Notes: generated by a model from the sequence alone, not told the origin. 36,847 bases of DNA from Halobacteriales archaeon QS_8_65_32 (GCA_003022925.1 PXRY01000099.1:1-36847), one strand, 5' to 3'. Counted from the stretch's first letter, positions 1 to 8,001 are shown. A program made the numbers and translations.

Positions 1-125
1 TCCACGTCCCGTTCTCCCATACCCAGGCAGCTCATCGGACTGAGCCGGTCTCAAGTATGTCGGCTACTGCAATGGAGACGGGCATCTCCGCTATGCTACG
101 GAGGCTTGCCGAGGATACCTAAACG

Positions 126-725
126 CTACTCCGACGCTCGATGTGCCCGCAACTCCTCAATGAACGCCACCGCGTTCGCGACAATATATTCGTGAAGTTC
201 TTCACCTTTCGCTTCGGTCGCCAGCGTCGGGTCGCCGACGTGCCCGAGGTCACCCGCTGTCGGGGAGTGCCGGGAGCTGGGACTAAGAATGGAATCGCCC
301 GTCTCAACGAGGTCGTTCGTCTGGAACTGTGAGAACCCCTCGTGGGTCTCCTTCTCGACCTGTTCTTCCTGAACGAGGCTCGTGATCGTATTCGAGGGGT
401 TGTCGCCGTGGTCGCGGAAGACGATCTCGACGTCGCGACCGTTGATACCGCCGTTCTCGTTGACCTGCTTGACGGCGAGTTCGGCCGATGCGCGTGAGGA
501 CGCGCCGAGGGCTTCTGCGATCCCCGATAGCAGGTAGAACCCGCCGATCCTGATCGGACCGTCCCCACCGCCACCGCCGCCGCCACCGCCCCCCAGGCTC
601 CCGACACAGCCGGCGAGCGACGTCGCCGCCGCCCCTGCCCCGATCGTCCGCAGGAACCGCCGCCGCCCGGCCCCCGTCGATCTTCCGCTGTCACCAGCCG
701 CCGACCCACTCCGATTGCGTGCCAT
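126..725 (-). pseudogene. Chimeric remnant: Liv-type substrate-binding lipoprotein N-terminus joined to a creatininase-like C-terminus
   Basis: The first ~40 residues form a twin-arginine lipoprotein signal (RRRFLRTIGAGAAATSLAGC) followed by the Gly-run spacer usual in haloarchaeal binding lipoproteins. Residues ~45-105 match the start of LivJ/LivK-type branched-chain amino acid binding proteins (IRIGGFYLLSGIAEALG; AVKQVNENGGINGRDVEIVFRD). After about VEKE, near base 350, the similarity stops. The rest (GHVGDPTLATEAKGEEL then a helix) looks like the end of the creatininase/MftE amidohydrolase family. At 199 aa it is half of either family, so it reads as a deletion fusion and neither function should survive. 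I start it at 725 because the earlier in-frame ATG at 755 lies inside the TATA box. It diverges from livH across a repeat element. The binding-protein half is confident; the creatininase half is my recognition of a motif. Confidence 0.65.
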
Positions 726-751
726 AGCGTACCGATACCCAGAGAGCACAC

Positions 752-760
752 CCATATAAA
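752..760 (-). promoter_or_regulatory. TATA box of the livJ-like remnant
   Basis: On the minus strand the sequence reads tttatat about 30 bases before the ATG at 725. This is the normal archaeal TATA spacing for a leaderless or near-leaderless transcript, and it rules out the in-frame ATG at 755, which sits within the box. Confidence 0.6.
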
Positions 761-920
761 CTACCGTGTGAAATCGACTGACACTACGCTACATCGATAG
801 GCGGAGCCGACCGCCCGATCCCCATTGTAAATTCCCGTTCTCGGTCGTCAGAGAGGGCGAGCATGCTCCGAGCGGCGGCGTGACGGGACAGCGAGGTTCG
901 ATCGGTCGGCGAAGGGCGAT

Positions 921-1033
921 GGCGGTGTTTGATTTGGCGATGAAGACCAACCGAGACCGGTTCGGGTGGGACTGGGAAGGGGGCTTCCAAAACGGGCTCG
1001 GCGGCTTTTTCCCGAAAGCTGCCAAACTAAGCA
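921..1033 (-). repeat. Hairpin-element family, copy 1 (minimal form without hairpins)
   Basis: Read on the minus strand, this copy begins GCAGCTTTCGGG, then AGCCGCCGAGCCCGTTTT, GGAAGCCCCC, and passes directly into CTTCCCAGTCCCACCCGAA and on to AAACACCGCC. The left part matches the left end of copy 5 (29118-29153) and the right part matches the right ends of copies 3 and 5, but the hairpin-rich core is missing. This copy therefore defines both ends. A 70-residue frame reads through it on the plus strand, but I take that as a by-product of the repeat. Confidence 0.75.
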
Positions 1034-1085
1034 CGACCGGGGCGATCGGCGAAAGGCTTAATCGCCCGCCAACGGAGGTGCCGGT

Positions 1086-1964
1086 ATGGTAGATGTTGGC
1101 TTAGTCGGCGATCAGATCATTACCGGCCTCAGCATCGGCAGCCGGCTCTTTCTCATCGCTATTGGACTGAGCCTCATCTTCGGCGTTCTCGACGTGCTCA
1201 ACTTCGCGCACGGCTCGTTATATATGATCGGCGCGTACGCCGCGATCGTCGCCGTCCAGAACGCGGTTGGCAACTTCTGGGTCGGTGTCCTCGTCGCGGG
1301 CCTGGTCGTTGGCCTCGTCGGCGTCGTCCTCGAAGCGGGCTTCATCCGCCGGGTCTACGACCGCGACCACCTCGATCAGTTGTTGTTGACCTTTGCGTTC
1401 GTGTTGATCCTCACCGACGTCGTCCGGACGATCTTCGGCTCGGGATCGAACGTCATCAATCCCCCGGCGCTGCTTCAGTTCACGATCGACTTCACCGACG
1501 GTCTCGCTATCCCCGCCTACCGCGCGTTCGTCATCGTCGCGTCAGTGGCCGCCCTCGGATTGTTGTTCCTCGTGCTCCGGACGACGAACATCGGCCGGGT
1601 CGTTCGGGCGACGTCGAGCGATCGGGAGATGGCGTCGCTGCTGGGCATCAACGTCCCGCAGCTCTATACCGGCGTTTTCTTCGTCGGAAGCGTCCTGGCA
1701 GGTATCGGCGGCGCGTTCGCTGCACCGCTGCAGGCGGTGACGCCCGAACTCGGCAACCAGGTCATCATCAACGCCTTCATCGTCGTGGTCATCGGCGGGC
1801 TCGGTTCCTTTACCGGGGCGTTCGTCGGGGCCTACGTTATCGGCTTGCTCATCGCACTGGGAAGCCTCGTCGTCGCCGGGGCCGGCCAGCTGCTTCCCTT
1901 CGTCGCCATGATCCTCGTACTCGTTTTCAAGCCACAGGGCCTGTTCGGAGGGGCCGAAACATGA
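1086..1964 (+). CDS. livH: Branched-chain amino acid ABC transporter permease LivH
   Basis: Inner-membrane permease of the Liv/HAAT family, which pairs with LivM to form the channel driven by LivG and LivF. The 292-aa protein is full length, with 8 or so hydrophobic segments and the family signatures GLSLIFGVLDVLNFAHGS near residues 27-45 and GGLGSFTGAFVGAYVIG near 238-254. A GGAGGTG ribosome site sits 6 bases before the ATG. Its stop overlaps the ATG of the livM remnant (ATGA). Since its partner LivM is missing here and LivG is broken, the permease probably cannot work unless copies elsewhere replace them. Confidence 0.93.
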   Translation: MVDVGLVGDQIITGLSIGSRLFLIAIGLSLIFGVLDVLNFAHGSLYMIGAYAAIVAVQNAVGNFWVGVLVAGLVVGLVGVVLEAGFIRRVYDRDHLDQLLLTFAFVLILTDVVRTIFGSGSNVINPPALLQFTIDFTDGLAIPAYRAFVIVASVAALGLLFLVLRTTNIGRVVRATSSDREMASLLGINVPQLYTGVFFVGSVLAGIGGAFAAPLQAVTPELGNQVIINAFIVVVIGGLGSFTGAFVGAYVIGLLIALGSLVVAGAGQLLPFVAMILVLVFKPQGLFGGAET

Positions 1965-2056
1965 ACGGGAGAACGCTCGCACCCGTGTCCGTATCCACGC
2001 CCGCAGTTGGACGCGCCTGCAAACCCCGCCGACTTGCAGGGAGGGTAACGAGATGA
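1961..2056 (+). pseudogene. livM: livM remnant: 31-codon ORF coupled at both ends
   Basis: In Liv operons livM lies between livH and livG and encodes ~300-350 aa. Here the space is only 88 bases. An ATG overlapping the livH stop opens a frame (MNGRTLAPVSVSTPAVGRAC...) that runs 31 codons and stops in the ATGA shared with livG. I infer an internal in-frame deletion that took essentially all membrane segments but kept the translational coupling on both sides. The peptide itself has no livM signature; the call rests on position and overlaps. An alternative is that livM moved elsewhere and this is filler. Confidence 0.5.
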
Positions 2057-2951
2057 CAACCGTTCTCGAAACCGACGGCCTCAGGCGGGAGTTCGGGAAG
2101 CTGGTCGCCGTCGACGACGTGACGGTCGACATCGACTCGGCGGACATCACGAGCATCATCGGCCCGAACGGGGCGGGCAAGACGACCTTCTATAATCTGC
2201 TCGCCGGCCAACTAGAACCGACCGCCGGCCGGGTTCGCATCAAGCCGCGTAACGGGGACGGCCTGACCGAAGTTACGGGGATGGATCCGTACGAGATTAC
2301 CGAACTCGGCCTCGCCCGGGCCTTCCAGATCAACAACCTCTTCGAGGGCCTCACGGTGCTCGACAACGTCCGTATCGCCCGGATCAGCCGCGACGGGCGC
2401 ACGCTCGATCTCACCGCGCGGGCGACCGGCGACGAGCCGAGACGAAATGTGCAAACCTCTCACACGGCGACGCCCGGAAGGTCGAGATCGCCCTGGCGCT
2501 CGGGACCGACCCGTCGGTGGTGTTGCTCGACGAACCGACCGCCGGGATGAACGCGAGCGAGACGAACCGGATGGTCGATCTCGTTCGCGATCTGAACGCG
2601 AGCACTGACACCACCTTCGTGCTCACCGAGCATGACATGGAGGTCGTCCTCGGCATCTCCGATCGCATCGTCGTACTCGACAACGGGGGCGTTATCGCCG
2701 CGGGCACGCCCGAGGACGTAATGGCCGACGAGCGCGTCCGGGAAGCCTACCTCGGGGGCGACAGTGAGGGGGACAGCGGAGACGGCGCGAGCGGGGACAG
2801 CATGCGCGCGGACAGTCCGGGCGCGAACGAGGACAACGGCGCGACGAGCGGGCATGAGGGAAGCAACGAGACCGGCGGCGACGGGAACGGCAGGAGCACC
2901 GGAAGAGACGGGGACGACGGCGAGGGCGGCGACGGCGGTGAGCGTTCGTGA
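2053..2951 (+). pseudogene. livG: Broken livG: branched-chain amino acid ABC transporter ATPase with deletion and frameshift
   Basis: The first frame (2053 to ~2440) has Walker A GPNGAGKTT, the Q-loop region (ARAFQINNLFEGLTVLDNV) and ends in sense at RATGDE. Family similarity resumes in another frame from ~2448 with the signature stretch NLSHGDARKVEIALALGTDP, then Walker B VVLLDEP, the H-loop TEHDMEVVL and the C-terminal VMADERVREAYLGG. Comparing with normal LivG, some 35 residues before the signature motif are missing and the reading frame shifts at ~2441-2448. The original frame reads junk to a stop at 2550. The second frame ends with a ~60-residue Gly/Asp/Ser/Glu-rich tail not found in the family. 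The start overlaps the livM remnant and the end overlaps livF by GTGA. Confidence 0.85.
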
Positions 2952-3724
2952 GCGTACTCGACGTCGAGGGGATCGACACCTATTACGGCAACAGCCACGT
3001 GCTTCACGACCTCTCGCTCTCGCTCGAGGAAAACGAGATCGTTGCACTGCTCGGTCGTAATGGCGCGGGCAAGACGACGACGCTACGATCGATCACCGGC
3101 ACGGTGTCGCCCCGGTCGGGCGCGATTCGCTATCGCGGCGAGGACGTCGCCGGCCGCTCGGTCGACGCGATCAGCAATTCGGGCATCAAGCTCGTCCCCG
3201 AGGAACGCCGGGTCTTCCCGACGCTCACCGTCGAGGAGAACCTCTTGGTCGCCGCCGAGTCGTGTGCGAACCCGCGGGAGATCGGGGAGATGTACGAGGT
3301 CTTTCCGGTGCTCGACGACCTGCGCGAGAACCGCGGTCGGAACCTCTCGGGCGGCGAGCAGCAGATGCTGTCGGTCGCCCGCGCGCTCGTCCAGAACCCC
3401 GACCTGTTGTTGTTAGACGAACCGACCGAGGGGCTCGCGCCCGTCATCGTCGAGGACCTGCGGAAGGTCTTCAGAGAGGTCGTCGAGCGCGACGTGACGG
3501 TGCTCATCACTGAACAGAACGTCGAGTTCGCGCTCGATCTGTCCGAACGCGGCTACATCATCGAGAAGGGCACGAACGCCTGGGAGGGAAGCATCGACGA
3601 CCTCCAGCAGCGCGAGGACCTCTTGGAGCAGTACCTCTCGGTTTCGATCGACGAGGGCGACGGCGAACGCGAGACCGAAACCGGAAGCGACGCCGAGGGG
3701 AGCACCGACAGCGCTCCGTCCTGA
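2948..3724 (+). CDS. livF: Branched-chain amino acid ABC transporter ATPase LivF
   Basis: Cytoplasmic ATPase of the Liv transporter. All ABC motifs are present: Walker A GRNGAGKT at residues 36-43, signature LSGGEQQ at ~133-139, Walker B LLLLDEP at ~153-159 and the H-loop TEQNV. The Liv-specific EGLAPVIVEDL follows Walker B. At 258 aa it is slightly long because of an acidic tail after QYLSVS. The start is GTG at 2948, overlapping the livG stop. The gene looks intact although livM and livG upstream are not, so it is either recently orphaned or serves another Liv system. Confidence 0.92.
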   Translation: MSVLDVEGIDTYYGNSHVLHDLSLSLEENEIVALLGRNGAGKTTTLRSITGTVSPRSGAIRYRGEDVAGRSVDAISNSGIKLVPEERRVFPTLTVEENLLVAAESCANPREIGEMYEVFPVLDDLRENRGRNLSGGEQQMLSVARALVQNPDLLLLDEPTEGLAPVIVEDLRKVFREVVERDVTVLITEQNVEFALDLSERGYIIEKGTNAWEGSIDDLQQREDLLEQYLSVSIDEGDGERETETGSDAEGSTDSAPS

Positions 3725-3775
3725 TCGAACCGACCGATCCGACTCGGCCCAGCCCCGTTGGGTCGCCGTTACTCG

Positions 3776-3782
3776 TTTTTTT
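3776..3782 (+). terminator. T-run terminator after livF
   Basis: Seven consecutive T about 50 bases past the livF stop, in the short convergent gap before 3831. Archaeal transcription commonly ends at such T-runs; no strong hairpin is needed or seen. Confidence 0.45.
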
Positions 3783-3830
3783 AGCCGTCCGGCGTGCGGC
3801 CCGATCGGCAATCGGTGCGGTAGCGATGGG

Positions 3831-4907
3831 TTACGGCCGGAGCAAGCGTACTCGTATCGGCTCGCTCTCGCCGGTATCGACGAGCGCGGCGTCGGCGAGC
3901 AGTGCGCCACAGGACTCACAGGTCGCGCTAACGACGCGGTGGGGTTTCTGACAGCACGGGTCGACGCGGTCTTGTTCAGTTGTGATCGGGCCGTCACAGG
4001 ACGGACATCGAGTTGCGAACAGCCGCAGTCCGGTGAGCGTGGCCGTCCGGTCGTCCTTCCCGAAGCCCGCCCAGGAGTCGAGGCGCTCGCGGAGCAGCGA
4101 GGCGGCGGCGACGTCGGCGACGAGCGCGGCCGCAGAATCCCAGCGGACCGACGCGCTCCCGTCGAGCACGAACGACCGCTCGCCGGTCCGTCTGGCCTCC
4201 CCGGCGTCGAACAGCTTCGTTACGTCCGCCGGTTCGACGTCCCGTTCCCGGACGGACTCGATCCGCTCGCGCCACGCCTCGCGAAACGACGGTTCGAGGA
4301 CGACTTCGCCCGACTCGTCGCGGGTGACGACGCCGGCTGCGAACAGCGGCCCGTCGGCTTCAGCGTCGGCGTCCGTGCTTCCGGTTGCCAGGGATTCGGC
4401 CGCCGTCCCGGTTCCGTCAGCCGTCCCGCCCTCGATCGGTTCGGATCGTGTCGTCTCCATTCCGGCCGTCGCCGTTGCAGCCACCGCTGCCGGTCGATCC
4501 TGGCTGGCCGCTTCGCTCGCTGTCCGATTGGCGGTCGCCATCGATCCGTTCGCCATCGCTTCGGCGGTTCGGTTAGCGTTCGAGTTCTCGGTCGTCGCCG
4601 ACCGCTCGCTCACGTCGAAGACGTTCCGCGCGACCGGCTCCTTGCCGAACAACGCGAGCAACCACGGCGGGAAGTACCGCTTCGTGAGTTCGGGTGTGCC
4701 GGGGACGAGATAGCCCCGGAGGTAGATCACGACCAGCGAGGCGAGAAAGGCGACCACGCCGATCGGCGTTACCAGGACGAACGCCAGTCCAATGGCCAGG
4801 ACGGCCGCGATCGCCACGTTCGTTGCCGTACAGGGGACACAGCGGTTCTCGCCGGTGTACTCGGGTTGGCGAGCCTCCGTAAGAACGTCGGCGATACGTG
4901 TACTCAT
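3831..4907 (-). CDS. Membrane protein with N-terminal CxxC and C-terminal cysteine-rich (zinc-ribbon-like) domain
   Basis: A 358-aa protein I do not recognise by name. Residues 22-27 read RCVPCT (C23, C26), followed by two adjacent membrane helices (~28-70) ending in YLRGYLVPGTPELTKRYFPPW. Residues ~105-180 are an Ala/Thr/Asn/Gly-rich low-complexity stretch. A soluble C-terminal domain ends with Cys pairs (CPSCDGP, CCQKPH, CESCGALL), a zinc-ribbon-like arrangement. The layout (metal-site cysteines at both ends, membrane anchor near the start) suggests a cytosolic metal-binding domain tied to the membrane. It stands alone between convergent livF and the binding-fold cluster, reading the same way as the latter with 129 bases between. 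A 582-aa frame on the other strand is antisense. Confidence 0.75.
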   Translation of the reverse strand: MSTRIADVLTEARQPEYTGENRCVPCTATNVAIAAVLAIGLAFVLVTPIGVVAFLASLVVIYLRGYLVPGTPELTKRYFPPWLLALFGKEPVARNVFDVSERSATTENSNANRTAEAMANGSMATANRTASEAASQDRPAAVAATATAGMETTRSEPIEGGTADGTGTAAESLATGSTDADAEADGPLFAAGVVTRDESGEVVLEPSFREAWRERIESVRERDVEPADVTKLFDAGEARRTGERSFVLDGSASVRWDSAAALVADVAAASLLRERLDSWAGFGKDDRTATLTGLRLFATRCPSCDGPITTEQDRVDPCCQKPHRVVSATCESCGALLADAALVDTGESEPIRVRLLRP

Positions 4908-5036
4908 TCTATCGTATGCTCTTTGAAGGGTGCGCTACGGCATAACGACTGCCGTTCGGGCGACTCGATGTTCCCGACTCCCGTTCCGGATCCGGCCTCC
5001 GAACTCGCCGCGATACTTTGCCTGGTCATCAGTCAG

Positions 5037-6008
5037 TCATCGGTCGATAAGCGCCGCGTAGTTGCGGATCGCGTCGGCGTCGGAATCGACGTACTCGTTG
5101 GTCCAAACTCCCGACGGATCGATCGAACCCTCCAAGAGGTCGGTTTCGCTCAGGGTCTCGCCGAGGCGACGCCACCGATCGCCGTCGTGATTCCCCCAGC
5201 CGGCTTCCCTGACGTGTTCGGTGAACTGGAGCACCTCGGCGGCGGTCTCGAATTTCAGCAGCTCGATGTCCGCGTTGCGTTCGAGCGTCGCGTTGCGCGA
5301 AACGAGCGCGTCGATCGCGCTTGCGGGATCGTTCGTCGCCTCGACCCAGCCCCGCGCGGTCGCCCGAAGGAACCCCCGCACGGTCTCGGGGTTCTCGGCG
5401 GCGAACTCGGGGTTCGTCACCAGCGTCATCCCGTAGATCGCAAGGTAATCGCCGATCGGGAGTTCGTCGGCGATCCGGTCGTGTTCGCGCTGGAGTTCGA
5501 GGCCGTTCGTGACCACGCCGACGGCGGCGTCGACCGACCTCTCCAAGACCTTGTGTTCGACCCGGTGGTGGGTGTGGGGATCGACGTCGAGCAGGTCGAC
5601 CTCCTCGCGGATGCCGGCGTCTTCGAGCAACTGAGCGGTCAAGATGCGCGTCTTCGTCGCCGACGGCGCGACGGTCCGTCCTGCTAACTGTCCTGGCTCC
5701 CGCAATTCCTCGCCGAAGACGTCCCTGAGGGTATAGATCGCCGCGGGGGTCTTCTGGGTGACCGCGGCGACCGCGAGCGGGTCGAGTCCCTGACTTTGAA
5801 TCGACAGCACTGCGCTCGCCCCGGCCAAGCCGAACTCCCGGCGGCCGCGGGCGGCTTCCTCGGCGGCAAACGGCGAGCCGTGGCCCTCGACGAACCTGAC
5901 CTCTAAGCCCTCCTCGTCGTAAAATCCCCGTTCGCGCGCGAGGAAGTAGGGTGCCTGAAAGCCATTGGGCTCCCAGTTGAGCTGGAAGTCGACCTCGGTC
6001 GCTTTCAT
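5037..6008 (-). CDS. NMT1/THI5-like binding-fold protein without signal peptide (third gene of cluster)
   Basis: The 323-aa protein begins MKATEVDFQLNWEPNGFQAPYFLARERGFYDEEGLEV, the classic opening of the NMT1/THI5-like (thiamine-precursor, SsuA/TauA) group of binding-fold proteins. The domain spans the whole protein, with QLAGRTVAPSATKTR in the hinge region and NPETVRGFLRATARGW near residue 205. It starts directly with the first beta strand: no signal peptide, lipobox or Tat motif. It begins 3 bases after the stop of the preceding paralogue, so the two are co-translated. No permease or ATPase lies near. THI5-type family members are cytosolic enzymes, so an enzymatic or ligand-sensing role is as likely as transport. 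Confidence 0.8.
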   Translation of the reverse strand: MKATEVDFQLNWEPNGFQAPYFLARERGFYDEEGLEVRFVEGHGSPFAAEEAARGRREFGLAGASAVLSIQSQGLDPLAVAAVTQKTPAAIYTLRDVFGEELREPGQLAGRTVAPSATKTRILTAQLLEDAGIREEVDLLDVDPHTHHRVEHKVLERSVDAAVGVVTNGLELQREHDRIADELPIGDYLAIYGMTLVTNPEFAAENPETVRGFLRATARGWVEATNDPASAIDALVSRNATLERNADIELLKFETAAEVLQFTEHVREAGWGNHDGDRWRRLGETLSETDLLEGSIDPSGVWTNEYVDSDADAIRNYAALIDR

Positions 6009-6011
6009 TAC

Positions 6012-6995
6012 TTAGGCCCCCGGTCGGAAGGTGCCGTCGGGAACCGCCTCGACGCCGAGTGCGTCCGCGCCAGCGACCTCTAACAGGTGTGCGAAGAGCC
6101 GTCCCATCCCCGCGATCGTCTCCTTGTCCCAGTCGGCGACGACCATGTCGCGCCAGCCGTCCCTGACTGCACGCATCACGACCGGATCGTCGTACGTCAT
6201 CAGATCCGCCGCGATCGCCTCCCAGAGGTCGTCTTCGTCCACTAACCGCGAGACCGCCTGCTTGTACGCTCCCCTGAACCGCTCGACCGTTTCGGGGTTG
6301 TGATCGAGGAAGTCCTCGCTCGTCAGGAACGTCGAGATCGGGAGCTTGCGATCCACACCTGAGAGGTCCTGGACGAGCTGCGAGACCGGTAGGACTTCGG
6401 TGAACGGGCCGGTTTCGGTGATCTCGGGGACGATCGGCCAGAACTGGAGCACGCCGTCGACTTCGCCTTCGCGGATCATCCGGGTGAGTTCGACCTTCGA
6501 GCCCGCTTCTACTGGGGTCGCCTCGTCGTCGGGGTCGAAGCCATGGAACTGCCGGCAGGCCGCCCGGACGAGGATCCAGTTCTTGTCGAGCCGTCGGACG
6601 ACCCCGATCCGCTTTCCGGGGAGGTCCTCTAAACTACTGATCTCGGTGTCCTCGGGGGCGACCAGGCCGCCGACGGTCCGACCGTAGGGATGGATCGCGA
6701 CGATCCCGGCTCCTTCGGCACGCTCGCGCGCGGTCGAGATGTAATCGATGTCGATGAGGTCGGCCTCGCCGTCCTGAAGGCGGGCTTCGACGGTCTCCAT
6801 GCCGCCTTCTAACTCGTCCGACACCAACTGGACGTCCAGGTGAAAATCGTGTGCAACGTCGAGCCCGAGGCGTTTGATCGTGTAGAGCATGTACCGGGGA
6901 CTGCCGTTGTGCTCGAAGCGAGCGCGCATCACCGGCAGGTCGCCCGGGTCGTCGTGATGGGCGTCCAAGGCGCTCTGTTGGGAGTCGATGCTCAT
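6012..6995 (-). CDS. NMT1/binding-fold protein without signal peptide (second gene of cluster)
   Basis: A 327-aa protein of the same fold as its two neighbours but diverged from them. Recognisable parts are the ligand-pocket style IDIDYISTARERAEGAGIVAI, the hinge DLPGKRIGVVRRLDKNW and NPETVERFRGAYKQAV. The N-terminus is polar (MSIDSQQSALDAHH), so it is not exported by any visible signal. It lies 7 bases after the stop of the first gene and 3 bases before the start of the third. The spacing says that the three products are made together, perhaps as a complex or as successive steps. I cannot assign the ligand. Confidence 0.72.
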   Translation of the reverse strand: MSIDSQQSALDAHHDDPGDLPVMRARFEHNGSPRYMLYTIKRLGLDVAHDFHLDVQLVSDELEGGMETVEARLQDGEADLIDIDYISTARERAEGAGIVAIHPYGRTVGGLVAPEDTEISSLEDLPGKRIGVVRRLDKNWILVRAACRQFHGFDPDDEATPVEAGSKVELTRMIREGEVDGVLQFWPIVPEITETGPFTEVLPVSQLVQDLSGVDRKLPISTFLTSEDFLDHNPETVERFRGAYKQAVSRLVDEDDLWEAIAADLMTYDDPVVMRAVRDGWRDMVVADWDKETIAGMGRLFAHLLEVAGADALGVEAVPDGTFRPGA

Positions 6996-7002
6996 CGACG
7001 AA

Positions 7003-7914
7003 TCACCGCACGGGCGCGACCGAGGCGACGATCGCGTCGATGTCGGCCTCGTCGTCGATCAGCCGGCGGCGTTTCATCCAGTCCAACTGGCCGTCGAGTT
7101 CCGCGCCGTCGGCGAGTTCGGGCACCGCGTAGGTCGGCACCGTGAGGTCCGCGCGGAGTTCGTCCATATCGACGTCCTCGAACAGGTCGGGCGCGACCCC
7201 GGCGCTGGCTTCGGCTTTCAACATGTCGAGGTAGGCCTCGCGGTACGCGTCGGGATCGGCGTTGATCTCCTCGACCGCGCGCCCGTACCCTCGCATGAAC
7301 TTTTCTAACGTGTCGTCGTCGATCGCCTCGCCGCCGACCATGCCCATGTGGTTCGCGAAGTCCATGACCGGCCGGAACCCGAGGTGGCGCGCGAGCGTGC
7401 TCTGGGGTTCGAGCAGCGTCACGGCCGCCACCTCGCCGTCGCGCAGCGCCCGGAGCCGGTCGGTCGGCATCCCACAGTGGGTCAGCTCCACCTCCTCGGG
7501 ACTCATGTGTTCCTCCAGGGCCCTGATCGCGGTGTATTCTTGACCCGTGCGCCGGTTGACGCCGACCGGAACGCCCGCGAGGTCCCCTGGTGCTTCGATC
7601 GCGCTGTCCCCGCGAACGAAGACGGTGTAGGGTTGATCGGCGAAGGTGCCCTTCGCGACGATCTTCCCGTCGCCCATGTCCCAGGTGCGCTTGATGCTCT
7701 CCCACTTACAGATCGGGTACATATCGACGCCGTGATCGGTGGTCAGGTTTTCCTCGGCGGGGATGTACTTCCAGTCGACCGACTCCCGGTCGCGTTCGAC
7801 TAACTCGACATCCAAGCCCTCCGCGGCGAAGTAGCCCTGCTCGCTCGCGACCTGCTGGGGAAGCATGAACGAGAAGGGAAGGTGAAACAGTCGGATGGTG
7901 TCATCCGTTCCCAT
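7003..7914 (-). CDS. NMT1/THI5-like binding-fold protein without signal peptide (first gene of cluster)
   Basis: The 303-aa protein opens MGTDDTIRLFHLPFSFMLPQQVASEQGYFAAEGLDVELVE, again the NMT1-type first strand and helix, with APGDLAGVPVGVNRRTGQ at the hinge and a C-terminal half typical of the binding fold. It lacks any signal sequence. Its TATA box at 7941-7949 puts the transcript start close to the ATG at 7914, so the message is leaderless and the cytosolic start is the real one. It heads an operon of three paralogues and is divergent from a cupin gene, suggesting shared control and possibly a shared small-molecule substrate. Confidence 0.78.
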   Translation of the reverse strand: MGTDDTIRLFHLPFSFMLPQQVASEQGYFAAEGLDVELVERDRESVDWKYIPAEENLTTDHGVDMYPICKWESIKRTWDMGDGKIVAKGTFADQPYTVFVRGDSAIEAPGDLAGVPVGVNRRTGQEYTAIRALEEHMSPEEVELTHCGMPTDRLRALRDGEVAAVTLLEPQSTLARHLGFRPVMDFANHMGMVGGEAIDDDTLEKFMRGYGRAVEEINADPDAYREAYLDMLKAEASAGVAPDLFEDVDMDELRADLTVPTYAVPELADGAELDGQLDWMKRRRLIDDEADIDAIVASVAPVR

Positions 7915-7940
7915 AGCAACGGAGGGACGCTCGGGGACAG

Positions 7941-7970
7941 TATAAAAATTCCGAATGAATGTTTATATAC
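7941..7970. promoter_or_regulatory. Divergent TATA boxes between the binding-fold operon and the cupin gene
   Basis: Minus-strand box TTTTTATA (7941-7949) lies about 30 bases before the ATG at 7914. Plus-strand box TTTATATA (7962-7969) lies about 35 bases before the ATG at 8002. The two boxes are only ~12 bases apart, so polymerase complexes on the two sides would compete, and one regulator bound between them could control both genes. Confidence 0.65.
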
Positions 7971-8001
7971 GACCCGTTCGTCGGCCGGGGTAGAGCAAAG
8001 G

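Noticed and set aside
880-1092. 70-aa frame before livH
   Set aside because: It is made of repeat copy 1 read through; the similarity to frames in copies 3 and 5 comes from the DNA repeat.
3939-5687. 582-aa open frame on the plus strand
   Set aside because: It lies antisense to two well-supported genes (3831-4907 and 5037-6008) and its protein is Arg/Gly-rich without motifs, a common by-product of high GC.
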